Counted from the stretch's first letter, positions 41,066 to 49,529 are shown. The stretch is 64,000 bases of DNA from Erythrobacter colymbi (GCF_002155685.1 NZ_MUYK01000002.1:496001-560000); one strand, 5' to 3'. Notes: generated from the sequence alone by a model not told the origin. Made by a program: numbers and translations.

Positions 41066-42204
41066 GCAGCAAACCTCCGCCTGCGGCTCGCAAGCCAGCG
41101 CTCGGCGAGGAACAGCGCGGCGATCAGCACGCCGAGCCACGCGGAAAGCTCGTGCGGGGGAAGCCGGAACGGGGCGACGCCCGCGACTGGCGCGAAGGCG
41201 GCGGCCTCGACCCGCGCGGGGGGCGGTGCGGGAGGCGTGACAAGGTCGCGCAGATTCGCGGGGAAACTGCCCGCAAGCAGGTCGGGCATCGCCGCCGGTT
41301 CGAGCGGGCGGGTGAAGCGGATGATCCGGCCCTTGCCGAGCACCCCGCCCTCGGCGAGCGTGCCGCCGGTTTCGTCGCGCCACAGCGGGGCGGTGGCGGC
41401 GGGCATCGCGACCTCGACAGCCGAGCCCAGCAGCGCGGTGCCGCCCGCGCTCACCCAGTCGGTGACGGCGGCGGGCACGCGTCCGGGCTTCAGCCAGACG
41501 AGCACGGCGCCACGCTGAGGGAGGTCGCTGGCGGTCGAGGCCTCGAACCGCGGCGCATCGCTCCACGCGGCAGCGGCGGCGCGGAAGTAGCGGACGGCCC
41601 CGCCCTGCCCCTCGGCATAGCGCAGCGCCAGCGCGGGGGCAGCGGGCGCTTCGGGAGCGCGGCTCGCGGCGGAGCCCTCGACCACGCGCCACGTCACCTT
41701 GCGGGTGAGGCGCAGCGGCGCGGCATCCACGCCGTCCAGCACCGGTGGGACAAGGATCGTCAGCGCCGCGCCTTCGGGCAGTTCGGCGTCATACTGGCGG
41801 ATCAGGCTGGAGAGCGAGGCACCCGCAGGCGCGCTGCCCTCGCCCACCTCGAGAAAGCCCGGCGCGATCCAGCGCAGGTCAGCCTCCGGCCCTGCCGCCT
41901 TGCGCGCGGCTTCGGCGCTCACCCCCGGCGCGGCGAGGATGCGGGGGCCATTGCCCTCCCACCCCAGAACCGCCGGGCGCGCAAGCAGCAGCGCGAGGCA
42001 CGCCACGATCAGCAGCCGCAGCGCCAGCAGCAGCCACTCGTCGAACCGCAAGCGGCTCCTCGGGCGCGGCTTCGCATCGAGCCAGCGCAGCGCCGCAAAA
42101 TCGACCGGCACCTCCTCGGTGCGGCGGCGGATGTGGATGACGAGCGGGACGATCAGCGCCGCCAGCGCGGCAAGGCCCAGCGGGGCGAGCAGCAGCGGGG
42201 TCAC
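41062..42204 (-). CDS. BatA-like membrane protein
   Basis: A 380-aa protein. The N-terminus LLLAPLGLAALAALIVPLVIHIRRRTEEVPVDFAALRWLDA is the BatA-type N-terminal domain (membrane helix, then conserved RRR and FAALRWL), followed by a second helix (LLLALRLLIVACLALLLARPAVL). An alpha/beta domain (TILVPPVL, VLVWLKPGRVPAAVTDWVSAGGTALLGSAV) without a MIDAS is next, then a C-terminal helix (LSAWLGVLIAALFLAERWL). The GTG start overlaps the DUF58 stop (GTGA). Fits the Bat/MoxR operon type in which membrane vWA-like proteins act with a MoxR ATPase. Confidence 0.85.
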   Translation of the reverse strand: MTPLLLAPLGLAALAALIVPLVIHIRRRTEEVPVDFAALRWLDAKPRPRSRLRFDEWLLLALRLLIVACLALLLARPAVLGWEGNGPRILAAPGVSAEAARKAAGPEADLRWIAPGFLEVGEGSAPAGASLSSLIRQYDAELPEGAALTILVPPVLDGVDAAPLRLTRKVTWRVVEGSAASRAPEAPAAPALALRYAEGQGGAVRYFRAAAAAWSDAPRFEASTASDLPQRGAVLVWLKPGRVPAAVTDWVSAGGTALLGSAVEVAMPAATAPLWRDETGGTLAEGGVLGKGRIIRFTRPLEPAAMPDLLAGSFPANLRDLVTPPAPPPARVEAAAFAPVAGVAPFRLPPHELSAWLGVLIAALFLAERWLASRRRRFAA

Positions 42205-43097
42205 GGCGCCCTGCCCCGCCGCCCGAAGAAGGCCTGCAAGGGCGCATCGATGGCCTCGTCGAGCACATAGGCCGTGTGCCGGATGCCGCCCGCATCGAGC
42301 CGCTCGTCCAGCGCCGCGCGCGCGGCGGCGAAGCGGGTGAGGAAGGTCTCGCGCAGCGCCGCCCCGTCGGTCACCAGCTCCTCGGCGGTTTCCTGATCGC
42401 GGAAGCGGAAGCCGCCGTCGAAGGGAAAGTCTCGCTCCTCGACGGTCAGGAGCTGCACCGCCAGCACCTCGCGCCCCGCCTTGGCGAGGCGCTCGATCAT
42501 GGCGATGCCCGCCTCGTCGAAACAGTCGGAAAAGAAGAAGACCAGATCGCGCGCCGAAATCCGCTCCCACAGCGGCGCGAGGGTCGCGCTGTCGGCGAAG
42601 CCGCCCGCCGGCTCGATCCGCGAAAGCTCGACCTGCATCCGGTCATACTGTGCGCGCCCGCGGTGCGGATCGGCGACGCCCAGCGCGCCTTCCTGCAGGG
42701 TCATCCACCCGAAGCGGTCGCCCTGCATCATGGCGAGCTCCGCGACGCACAGCGCCAGCAGCCGCGCGGCATCGAAGCGCGACCACTCGGGCCGGGCGCG
42801 GTCGGCCTGCGCCATCGAGGCGCTCGCATCGATCAGCACCCAGACCGAGACCGGGCTTTCCTGCTCCGCCTCGCGCACGAAGAACCTGTCCGAGCGCGCG
42901 AACAGCTTCCAGTCGATCCGGCGCGGCTCGTCGCCCGGCTCGTAGGCGCGGTATTGCGCGAATTCGAGGCCCGAGCCCTTGTTGCGGCTCGCGTGCATCC
43001 CGAAGCCGCGGTCGCCCAGATCGCGCCGCGTGCGCAGGGCGAGCCGCCGCAAACGGCTGCGCACCTCGGGCGGGATGGTGAGCGGCGCGCGGGCCAT
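42201..43097 (-). CDS. DUF58 (vWA-like) protein
   Basis: A 298-aa DUF58 protein. N-terminal VRSRLRRLALRTRRDLGD and the family region GSGLEFAQYRAYEPGDEPRRIDWKLFARSDRFFVREAEQE are followed by a von Willebrand factor A-like domain with the MIDAS start VWVLIDASASM (DxSxS) and LVFFFSDCFDE. It is soluble and likely cytosolic. DUF58 proteins are the partners of MoxR ATPases and may be their substrates or adaptors. It lies 3 bp after moxR and overlaps the BatA-like gene. Confidence 0.9.
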   Translation of the reverse strand: MARAPLTIPPEVRSRLRRLALRTRRDLGDRGFGMHASRNKGSGLEFAQYRAYEPGDEPRRIDWKLFARSDRFFVREAEQESPVSVWVLIDASASMAQADRARPEWSRFDAARLLALCVAELAMMQGDRFGWMTLQEGALGVADPHRGRAQYDRMQVELSRIEPAGGFADSATLAPLWERISARDLVFFFSDCFDEAGIAMIERLAKAGREVLAVQLLTVEERDFPFDGGFRFRDQETAEELVTDGAALRETFLTRFAAARAALDERLDAGGIRHTAYVLDEAIDAPLQAFFGRRGRAP

Positions 43098-43100
43098 CGC

Positions 43101-44108
43101 TTAGGCGGCGGGCGGCGGCAGGTGTGCGAGCAGGCTGGCGACGATATCGTCCGCGCTCTTGCCCTCGGCCTCGGCCGCGAAACTCAGCAGCAGGCGGTGG
43201 CGCAGCACGGGGGCGGCGAGCGCGGCGATATCCTCGCGCGTGGCGGCAAAGCGCCCGTGGAGCAGCGCGCGCGCCTTGGCGCAGAGCACCAGCGATTGCC
43301 CCGCACGCGGGCCTGCGCCCCAGCGGACATAGTCGGCCACAGCGGCAGGCGCCGCCGGATCGCCCGGGCGCGTCGCGCGCACCAGCGTGGTGATCCATTC
43401 GAGCAGATCATCGGAAAGATAGACCCCGCGCACATCGGCCTGGAGCGCGAGCACATCGGCCGCCTCCATCACGCAGGGCACCGCATCGCCCGCCTTGCCG
43501 GTGGTCATGGCGAGAATGTCGCGCTCTTCCTGCGCGGTCGGATAGCCGACGCGCACCAGCAGCAGGAAGCGGTCGAGCTGCGCTTCGGGCAGCGGATAGG
43601 TGCCCGCCTGTTCGAGCGGGTTCTGCGTCGCCAGCACGAAGAAGGGTTTGGGGAGCTGGTAGGTCTGCCCGCCATAGCTGACGGTCTTTTCCTGCATCGC
43701 TTCCAGCAGCGCGGCCTGCGTTTTCGGCGGCGTGCGGTTCAATTCGTCCGCCAGCAGGAGGTTGGTGAAGACCGGGCCCTTCTGGAAGCGGAAGGACCGG
43801 TGGCCAGTGCCGTGGTCCTCTTCCAGCAATTCGGTGCCGAGGATGTCGCTCGGCATCAGGTCGGGGGTGAACTGCACGCGGCGGAAATCGAGCTTCAACG
43901 CCTCGCCCAGCGTGCGCACCAGCAGCGTCTTGCCGAGGCCGGGGACGCCTTCGAGCAGGCAGTGCCCGCCCGCGAGCAGCCCGATCAGCAATTGCTCCAC
44001 CACATCGCCCTGCCCCACGATCGCGGTCGCGATCGCGCGGCGCAGATCGTCGAGCTTGCCCACGCGCGCCTCGATCGCCGCCGCATCTGCCGGAGCCTGC
44101 TGTGTCAC
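43101..44108 (-). CDS. MoxR-family AAA+ ATPase
   Basis: A 335-aa AAA+ ATPase. Walker A is HCLLEGVPGLGKTLLVRTLG, Walker B LLLADELNRTPPKTQAALLEAM, and sensor-type segments FFVLATQNPLEQAGTYPLPEAQLDRF are present. MoxR enzymes work as chaperone-like remodelers of vWA-domain proteins, here presumably the DUF58 and BatA-like proteins encoded next. It starts 13 bp after the DUF4159 stop. MoxR-DUF58 operons occur in many Alphaproteobacteria, and some support envelope or stress tolerance. Confidence 0.94.
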   Translation of the reverse strand: MTQQAPADAAAIEARVGKLDDLRRAIATAIVGQGDVVEQLLIGLLAGGHCLLEGVPGLGKTLLVRTLGEALKLDFRRVQFTPDLMPSDILGTELLEEDHGTGHRSFRFQKGPVFTNLLLADELNRTPPKTQAALLEAMQEKTVSYGGQTYQLPKPFFVLATQNPLEQAGTYPLPEAQLDRFLLLVRVGYPTAQEERDILAMTTGKAGDAVPCVMEAADVLALQADVRGVYLSDDLLEWITTLVRATRPGDPAAPAAVADYVRWGAGPRAGQSLVLCAKARALLHGRFAATREDIAALAAPVLRHRLLLSFAAEAEGKSADDIVASLLAHLPPPAA

Positions 44109-44121
44109 CTGTTCGAACCCT

Positions 44122-44853
44122 TCAATTGGTCAGCGCGTACATGACGATGTTCACCCCGAAGCGGGTGTTGTCGACGGCGAGGAAGCGCTTGTTGCGCCAG
44201 TCGTAGTCCCATTCGCAGCCGTAATCCTTGTTGCTGTAGAGCAAGCCGAGGCGGCCGTTGATGGTGATGCCCTTGAGGTAATCGTGGATGAGGTCATCGC
44301 CCCAACCATTGAGCTCGAAGGAAGTTGCAGGCGGCCCGTCGAACTTGAAGAAGCTGGTGTAGACGGGGTGATCCTTGGGGAGCTTCTTCAGCGCCTCGGC
44401 CCCGAAGATGCGCGCCATCTGCGCTTCGAAGGACTTGGCGAAAAGCCCATCGATATCGTGGTTGCAATCGTCGACGAAGACGAAGCCGCCGTTCCGGACG
44501 TAGCGTTCGAAATTGCGCGCCTCGGCGTCGGAGAATTCGACCGCCTTGTGCCCGGCGAGATAGCAGAACGGGGCGGCAAGCATCGCCGGATCGCTGAGCG
44601 CGACGACGTGCTCCTTCGGATCGACCCGCAAGGTGGTGTAATCGACCAGCGAGGTCAGGAGGTTGGCCGGCATGCGCTGGTCGACGTCCCAGTCGCCCGA
44701 ATTGTATCTGAGGCGGGTAAACCAGAAATCATAGCCGCTTGCCGCCGCGCCGCCCGCGCGCTGGGCGGCGAGCGGGCCGGGCAGCAGCGCGCCCGCCAGC
44801 GCGCCGCCGGCGAGACGCAGGAAGCCGGCGCGGGTCATGGCTGTGCCGCTCAT
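44122..44853 (-). CDS. DUF4159 protein with signal peptide
   Basis: A 243-aa protein with a Tat-like but not canonical leader (MTRAGFLRLAGGALAGALLPGPLAAQ; only one Arg where two are needed). The mature part is the DUF4159 domain: FWFTRLRYNSGDWDVDQRMPANLLTSL, YVRNGGFVFVDDCNHDIDG, HPVYTSFFKFDGPP and DYGCEWDYDWRNKRFLAVDNTRFGVNIVMYALTN. DUF4159 has a glutamine-amidotransferase-like fold and is part of the standard MoxR gene set. An internal ATG at 44838 could be the true start. Its export places it in the periplasm. Confidence 0.87.
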   Translation of the reverse strand: MSGTAMTRAGFLRLAGGALAGALLPGPLAAQRAGGAAASGYDFWFTRLRYNSGDWDVDQRMPANLLTSLVDYTTLRVDPKEHVVALSDPAMLAAPFCYLAGHKAVEFSDAEARNFERYVRNGGFVFVDDCNHDIDGLFAKSFEAQMARIFGAEALKKLPKDHPVYTSFFKFDGPPATSFELNGWGDDLIHDYLKGITINGRLGLLYSNKDYGCEWDYDWRNKRFLAVDNTRFGVNIVMYALTN

Positions 44854-44881
44854 GTCGCCCGCGCCTGCCTTTGTCTTGCCC

Positions 44882-46213
44882 TCAGACCGCGTCGGAGAGC
44901 GAGGTGAAGGTGAAGTCCCGCAGCTTCATCGGCGGCAGCATCATCGAGCTGCCCTCGTCCGCCTTGACGCGCACCGCACGGCCCAGCTCGTCGATGTTGT
45001 TGAGCATGATCACCGGGCTTTCGTTGAAGCGGAAGTTCTTGATCGGGTACTTCAGCTGGCCGTTCTCGATGTAGAAGGTGCCGTCACGGGTGAGGCCGGT
45101 GAGCAGCACGGTCTGCGGATCGACCATGCGGATGTACCAGGTGCGGGTGACGAGGATGCCGCGCTCCGTGCCCGCGATCAGGTCGGCGGTCGACTTCGTG
45201 CCGCCTTCCATGATGACGTTGCCCCAGCCCGCGGTCTCGGGCTTGCCCTGCTTGCTCGCCCAGTAGCGCGAGTATTCGAGGTTCGCGACCTTGCCCGCAT
45301 CGATGATCTTTGTGCGCTCGCGCGGGAGGCCCTCGCCGTCCCACGGCAGCACGGGGACCACCGGGTTCCACGGATCGGTGTAGATGTTGACGCGCGAGTC
45401 CATGATCTGCTCGCCGATCTTGTTCCCGCCGCCCTGCTTCGACAGGAAGCTGCGCCCCTCGTCGGCCGAGCGCGCGTCGAAGAAGTTCATCATGAAGCTG
45501 ATGAGCCCCGCGGCCGCCGCCGGTTCGAGGATGACGGTGTACTTGCCCGGCTCGAGCGCCTGCGCCTCGACCGAGGCGGCCGCCTTGCGCATGGCGATCT
45601 GCACGTCCTTGCCCGCATCGAAGGTGGCAACGTCCTGCACGTTGGTGCCCACCCAGCCCGATCCGCGACCGTCCTCGGTGCGCACGGTGCAGGTGTAGTC
45701 GGCGCCAGTGGAGGCCTGGTAGCCGAAATTGCCGTTCGAGTTGGCGTGGGCGAAGAAGGTCGTGCCATCCTCGAGGTAACCGGCCGCGATCAGCCCCTTG
45801 TCGCGGCACGGCGCGATCGAAGCCTCGGCGATCTTCGCGCGGGCCTCGGCGGTCAGGGCCGCGGTCGATTCGCTGTAGGTGTTGGTCGGCGTGTAGGTCT
45901 GCTTCTGGACCGCCGGCATGAACTCCGGGTTCTCCGGCGCCAGCTTGGCAAGGTCCTCGGCGCGGCGCACCACGCGTTCGAGCGAGGCATCGTCGAACTG
46001 GTTGATGGTGGCGGTGCCCACGCGCTTGCCGAAAGCGACCTGCACGACGAGGTCGGTGTCATCGACGATCCCCGAGGTGGAGATGTCGTTGCGCGCGAAG
46101 CGGACGTTGCCCTGCGTGCCGCCGGCCAGCTGGGCGATGGTCTCGTCCGCGGTCGAGAAGGCGATAACCTTGTCGAGAATGGCCTTGGCCTGCGCTTCTG
46201 TCAGAATGGTCAT
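44882..46213 (-). CDS. TldE/PmbA-like protein (metalloprotease partner subunit)
   Basis: A 443-aa TldD/PmbA family member with no HExxxH, as in TldE (PmbA), the non-metal subunit of the TldD-TldE heterodimer. Family stretches: LAGGTQGNVRFARNDIST, GKRVGTATINQFDDASLERVVRRAEDLA, RSFLSKQGGGNKIGEQIMDSRVNIYTDPWN and AGTERGILVTRTWYIRMVDPQTVLLTGLTRDGTFYIENG. It begins at 46213 with AGGAG upstream, 21 bp after the tldD stop. It carries no signal peptide, in contrast with its partner. The two probably act together. Confidence 0.88.
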   Translation of the reverse strand: MTILTEAQAKAILDKVIAFSTADETIAQLAGGTQGNVRFARNDISTSGIVDDTDLVVQVAFGKRVGTATINQFDDASLERVVRRAEDLAKLAPENPEFMPAVQKQTYTPTNTYSESTAALTAEARAKIAEASIAPCRDKGLIAAGYLEDGTTFFAHANSNGNFGYQASTGADYTCTVRTEDGRGSGWVGTNVQDVATFDAGKDVQIAMRKAAASVEAQALEPGKYTVILEPAAAAGLISFMMNFFDARSADEGRSFLSKQGGGNKIGEQIMDSRVNIYTDPWNPVVPVLPWDGEGLPRERTKIIDAGKVANLEYSRYWASKQGKPETAGWGNVIMEGGTKSTADLIAGTERGILVTRTWYIRMVDPQTVLLTGLTRDGTFYIENGQLKYPIKNFRFNESPVIMLNNIDELGRAVRVKADEGSSMMLPPMKLRDFTFTSLSDAV

Positions 46214-46234
46214 GTTGGCTTCTCCTGCGCGCAA

Positions 46235-47869
46235 TTAACCGAGCGACCGTGCGGTGCTGATGACGTTGATCCCGTCGAAACGGGTGGTCGAGGAGCCGTG
46301 GCTGACCGCCGAAACCTGGCTCGGCTGGCCCTTGCCGTCGAAGAACGAGCCGAACAGGCGGTAATCGCTCTCGTCGCAGATCGCCGAGCACGCGCCCCAG
46401 AATTCGGGGGTGCGCATCTGGTAGGCGACATCCTCGATCATCGGGCCCAATTTGCCGCCCTTGATCTCGTAGAACACCGTCCCGCCGAACTGCGCGTTGT
46501 AGCGCTGCTGGTCGATCGAGAAGGAGCCGCGGCCGGCGATGTAGATGCCGTTGTCGACGCCCGCGATCATGTCGGCGGGGCTCATCTTGGTCTTGCCCGG
46601 CGCTAGGCTGACATTGGCCATGCGCTGGAACTGCACCGAGGACCAGCTGTCGGCATAGCAGCAGCCGTCCGATTCGCTCTTGCCGAGGATGTGCACCTGG
46701 TCGCGGATCGACTGGTAATCGACGAGCACGCCGTCCTTGACCAGATCCCAGCGCTTGGTCTTCACGCCTTCATCGTCAAAGGCGACCGCGCCGAGCGAGC
46801 CGGGCTGGGTCTTGTCGGCGAACAGGTTCACGATGTCGCTGCCGTATTTGAACTTGGCATCGCGCTTGTCGATCGTGGCGAAGCTGGTGCCGGCGTAGTT
46901 CGCCTCGTAGCCCAGCACGCGGTCGAGCTCGAGCGGATGGCCGACGCTTTCGTGGATCGTGAGGCCGAGGTGGTTGGGATCGAGCACGAGATCGTACTTG
47001 CCCGGCTTCACCGACGGCGCCTTGAGCTTGGCCTGCGCGTCCTGCGCCGCGGCGATGGCATCTTCCTTCATGTCGTAGGAATTGCCGTAGGTGGTGAGGC
47101 CGTTCGAGAGGACGAACTTGTCCTCCGCGCGGCCGTCCATGTATTCCCAGCCCAGCCCCATCGGCGCCGAGAGACCCTCGCGCGAGCGGAACTTGCCGGT
47201 GGTGGTGTCGACCGCGGTGACCGTGATCGGCGCCCAGATGCGGTGGACGTCCTGATCGATGTAGGAACCATCGGACGAGGCGAAATACTTCTGCTCGTTG
47301 ACGAGGAACAGCAACGCGTTGACGAAGTTGGCGCCCGCGTTGAGCGCGGCGTCGTTGACGCCCATCAGCAGATCGACCTTGTCGGCGATCGGCACTTCCA
47401 TCGCGTTCTTCTTGATCGGCGTGCGCCAGCTGACCTCGCCCACGCCCGGGGTCGGGGCGAGCTGCACCGGCTTTGTCTGGGTGCGGGCATTGGCCTTGGC
47501 GATCGCGGTCGCCTGGCGCGCGGCCTCGGCCACGGCGTCCTCGGTCATGGCGTTGGTGGCGGCAAAGCCCCATGCGCCGTCGGCGATCACGCGCACGCCG
47601 GTGCCGGTCGATTCGGTGTTGACGATGTTCTCGACATTACGCTCGCGGGTGATGACGAACTGGCGCAGGTACCGCCCGACGCGCACGTCGCAATAGCTTG
47701 CCCCTGCCGCCTTCGCCGAAGCCAGACCCGCATCGGCGAGCCGCTTCTTGACCGCGATGTCGATCGTCTCCTGCAACTGGCTGGCAGCGATCGCCTTGCC
47801 GAAGATGTTGGGAGAGAGCGCGGCACCCGTGAAGAAGGTGCTGAGCGCCAAGAAATCCCGTCTGTCCAC
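46235..47869 (-). CDS. TldD-like metalloprotease with Tat signal
   Basis: A 544-aa TldD-type metallopeptidase. It starts at GTG 47869 with GGAGG at 47876-47880. The first 30 residues hold a canonical Tat motif, DRRDFLALSTFFTGAAL, and a hydrophobic stretch. The active site is TIHESVGHPLELDRVLGYEANYAGTSF (HExxxH with the metal-binding histidines), followed by SLGAVAFDDEGVKTKRWDLVKDGVLVDYQSIRDQVHILG. TldD normally works in the cytosol with TldE, cutting unfolded or peptide substrates such as microcin B17 and CcdA; the Tat leader implies periplasmic export. It heads the TldDE-MoxR operon. Confidence 0.88.
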   Translation of the reverse strand: MDRRDFLALSTFFTGAALSPNIFGKAIAASQLQETIDIAVKKRLADAGLASAKAAGASYCDVRVGRYLRQFVITRERNVENIVNTESTGTGVRVIADGAWGFAATNAMTEDAVAEAARQATAIAKANARTQTKPVQLAPTPGVGEVSWRTPIKKNAMEVPIADKVDLLMGVNDAALNAGANFVNALLFLVNEQKYFASSDGSYIDQDVHRIWAPITVTAVDTTTGKFRSREGLSAPMGLGWEYMDGRAEDKFVLSNGLTTYGNSYDMKEDAIAAAQDAQAKLKAPSVKPGKYDLVLDPNHLGLTIHESVGHPLELDRVLGYEANYAGTSFATIDKRDAKFKYGSDIVNLFADKTQPGSLGAVAFDDEGVKTKRWDLVKDGVLVDYQSIRDQVHILGKSESDGCCYADSWSSVQFQRMANVSLAPGKTKMSPADMIAGVDNGIYIAGRGSFSIDQQRYNAQFGGTVFYEIKGGKLGPMIEDVAYQMRTPEFWGACSAICDESDYRLFGSFFDGKGQPSQVSAVSHGSSTTRFDGINVISTARSLG

Positions 47870-47897
47870 CTGAAACCTCCCAATCCGGCCGGTCGCC

Positions 47898-47916
47898 GCT
47901 CCGGGATATCCGGAGC
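47898..47916. promoter_or_regulatory. Inverted repeat GCTCCGG-GATAT-CCGGAGC upstream of tldD
   Basis: Perfect 7-bp arms around a 5-bp centre, 29-47 bp upstream of the tldD start codon, in the 280-bp gap to the divergent AraC-family gene. It may be an operator or a stable hairpin in the 5' leader. The rest of the gap is GC-rich with no further signal that I can name. Confidence 0.4.
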
Positions 47917-48149
47917 CTGTCCGCCGATTGCCATGCGACGCGGGACGATGCCCCGATGCCCCATCCCTAGCAACCGTGCGCGGGCCTTTGGGCGGAACAG
48001 ACGACGAAACGCAGGATGTTATCGACGAACGGAACACCGTGCCCGAATGGCGCAGCGTTTCCCCCTGCGGGCTACGGATTTGCTTGCGCTGGCCCCGTGT
48101 TGGCGTAGTCTGGCGGCCTGCAGTGGCATGCAGAACCGATGGGGGGAAC

Positions 48150-49229
48150 ATGGGTCAGGAATGGCATAGGGCCAAGGCCGCCGGCCTGTGGTCGTGGTCG
48201 CCCGATCAATGGGCATGGACCGCCGACAATGTGCGCTGGTCGCTCGAACTCGGGATGCCCAAGACGCCGGTCTTCTTCGACGTCTCGACCGACCCCTTCC
48301 CGGCCGAAGACCGCTACGAGATGTGGCGCAACCTGCTCTATTACAGCTTCGAGGGCGATCCCCTCCCGCCCGAGGCCGCGCGGGCCTTTTGCGCGCGCAC
48401 CCAGTGCCTCATCACCGATCCGGTGCAGCTGCTGCACTACCGTTCGAGCGCGGTGAGCGGGCGCGGCTTGCCGGCGGACAAGGCGAAGGACCGCGAGACC
48501 TACACGCTCGGCGTCGTGATCGCGGGCGAGAGGCGCTACGAACAGGAAGGCGCCCGCCCCGTCGTCTCGCGCGCGGGCGAGTTCTTCGTGTTCGACAACC
48601 GCTGGCATTCGCGGGTGGAATGGAGCGATCACAGCGCCGTGCAGATTTCGGTGCCGCGCGCGGACCTCGAACAGCGGATCGGCCGCACGATCCCCGAGCC
48701 TGCCGAAATGATGCGCGTGCTCGAGGAAGCCCGCATCGGGCAGGTGCTCAAAGGGCAGATCCAGCTGGCCGCGCGCCACATGGCGGACACGCAGGATCAG
48801 GAGCGCGAATTCCTGCTGGTGCAGCTGATGCAGCTGGCGCTGTTCGCATGCGAAACCGCGACCGCCACCCTGCCCGCCCGCACGCCGCCACGCCGCGACC
48901 TGCTGTCGGCAGCGCGCTCGATCATCGAGCAGAATATCGGCCGCTCCGGCTTCGATGCTCGCGCGCTGCTGACGCAGCTCGGCTGTTCACGCGCGACGCT
49001 CTACCGCGCCTTTGCCGAAGCCGGGACGAGCGTGTCCGACATGATCACGCAGCTGCGGATCGACCGCGCGAAGATGCTGCTCGAAGGCGCTCCCGACATG
49101 CCGGTCAACATCGTTGCGGCGCGCTGCGGGTGGTATGACGGCGCGTCTTTCGCCCGTGCCTTCCGCCGGCAGGCAGGGCTGAGCCCGAGCGAGTTCCGCG
49201 AACGCGCGCGCATCGCCGGCAACGCCTAG
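48150..49229 (+). CDS. AraC-family transcriptional regulator
   Basis: A 359-aa regulator starting at the ATG at 48150. The N-terminal region has an AraC-binding-2-type sensor (residues 35-240: RETYTLGVVIAGERRYEQEGARPVVSRAGEFFVFDNRWHSRVEWSDHSAVQIS). The C-terminal double helix-turn-helix reads GFDARALLTQLGCSRATLYRAFAEAGTSVSDMITQLRIDRAKMLL and PVNIVAARCGWYDGASFARAFRRQAGLSPSEFRER. The ligand is unknown. It is divergent from tldD and may control it or a distal gene. No co-transcribed gene follows; a terminator lies 170 bp downstream. Confidence 0.88.
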   Translation: MGQEWHRAKAAGLWSWSPDQWAWTADNVRWSLELGMPKTPVFFDVSTDPFPAEDRYEMWRNLLYYSFEGDPLPPEAARAFCARTQCLITDPVQLLHYRSSAVSGRGLPADKAKDRETYTLGVVIAGERRYEQEGARPVVSRAGEFFVFDNRWHSRVEWSDHSAVQISVPRADLEQRIGRTIPEPAEMMRVLEEARIGQVLKGQIQLAARHMADTQDQEREFLLVQLMQLALFACETATATLPARTPPRRDLLSAARSIIEQNIGRSGFDARALLTQLGCSRATLYRAFAEAGTSVSDMITQLRIDRAKMLLEGAPDMPVNIVAARCGWYDGASFARAFRRQAGLSPSEFRERARIAGNA

Positions 49230-49402
49230 ACGAGCCACCGCACGCGCCCCGGAGCGAGCATCCTGCGCGAATCAGTGCATTAAGGTTACCGCGCCTCGAA
49301 GCGCTCGCCAGCCTAAGCCGCAGCCAGCATCGGCGCGGCTCCGGACGGAGCGGACACTTCGCCCCGCCGCCCTCGAAAAGGTCTTGATCAGAAACGAAAA
49401 AA

Positions 49403-49420
49403 GCCCCGGTTTCCCGGGGC
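49403..49420 (-). terminator. Terminator after the tiny ORF
   Basis: GCCCCGG (49403-49409) and CCGGGGC (49414-49420) with a 4-nt loop, followed on the minus strand by TTTTTT (from A-run 49397-49402). The A-T flanks (AAA/TTT) could also end transcripts of the AraC gene from the other side. It ends the transcript carrying the 12-codon ORF. Confidence 0.85.
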
Positions 49421-49446
49421 TTTCCTGTTTGGTGGCAGTGGTAAAA

Positions 49447-49485
49447 TTACCGGGTGCCGAAAAGATCAGCGATGTACGCCCACAT
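49447..49485 (-). CDS. Tiny ORF, 12 codons (MWAYIADLFGTR), unknown
   Basis: ATG at 49485 to TAA at 49447-49449. AGGAGA (49492-49497) lies 6 nt upstream, a near-perfect Shine-Dalgarno, and a terminator follows 27 bp after the stop. The peptide MWAYIADLFGTR has a hydrophobic first half. Upstream is a promoter-like motif shared with the gene at 36742-36975, plus two CtrA-type boxes. The 3' noncoding stretch to the terminator is short, so a leader-peptide attenuator for a downstream gene is unlikely on this strand. It may be a short peptide, a small RNA with a peptide, or an mRNA-fragment product. Confidence 0.45.
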   Translation of the reverse strand: MWAYIADLFGTR

Positions 49486-49503
49486 AACGAATCTCCTATC
49501 AGC

Positions 49504-49529
49504 GCCAAATGCTGTAGGGTTCGTTTAAC
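49504..49529 (-). promoter_or_regulatory. Promoter-like motif of the tiny ORF
   Basis: GCCAAAT-G-CTGTAGGGT-N4-TTAAC on plus, matching 37034-37060. On the coding strand ACCCTACAG sits where a -10 would be, giving a 5' leader of about 20 nt before the tiny ORF. Confidence 0.45.

Noticed and set aside
42276..44144. A 622-codon open frame on plus opposite moxR and DUF58
   Set aside because: Antisense to two well-recognised families; no independent start signals.
44122..44853. DUF4159 protein as a Tat substrate
   Set aside because: The leader has a single Arg in the motif region (TRAGFLRL); a Sec or atypical leader is as likely.
47928..48149. Longer start for the AraC-family regulator
   Set aside because: The upstream part is low in homology-like features, crosses the divergent promoter region and lacks start signals; the ATG at 48150 follows a purine-rich stretch.
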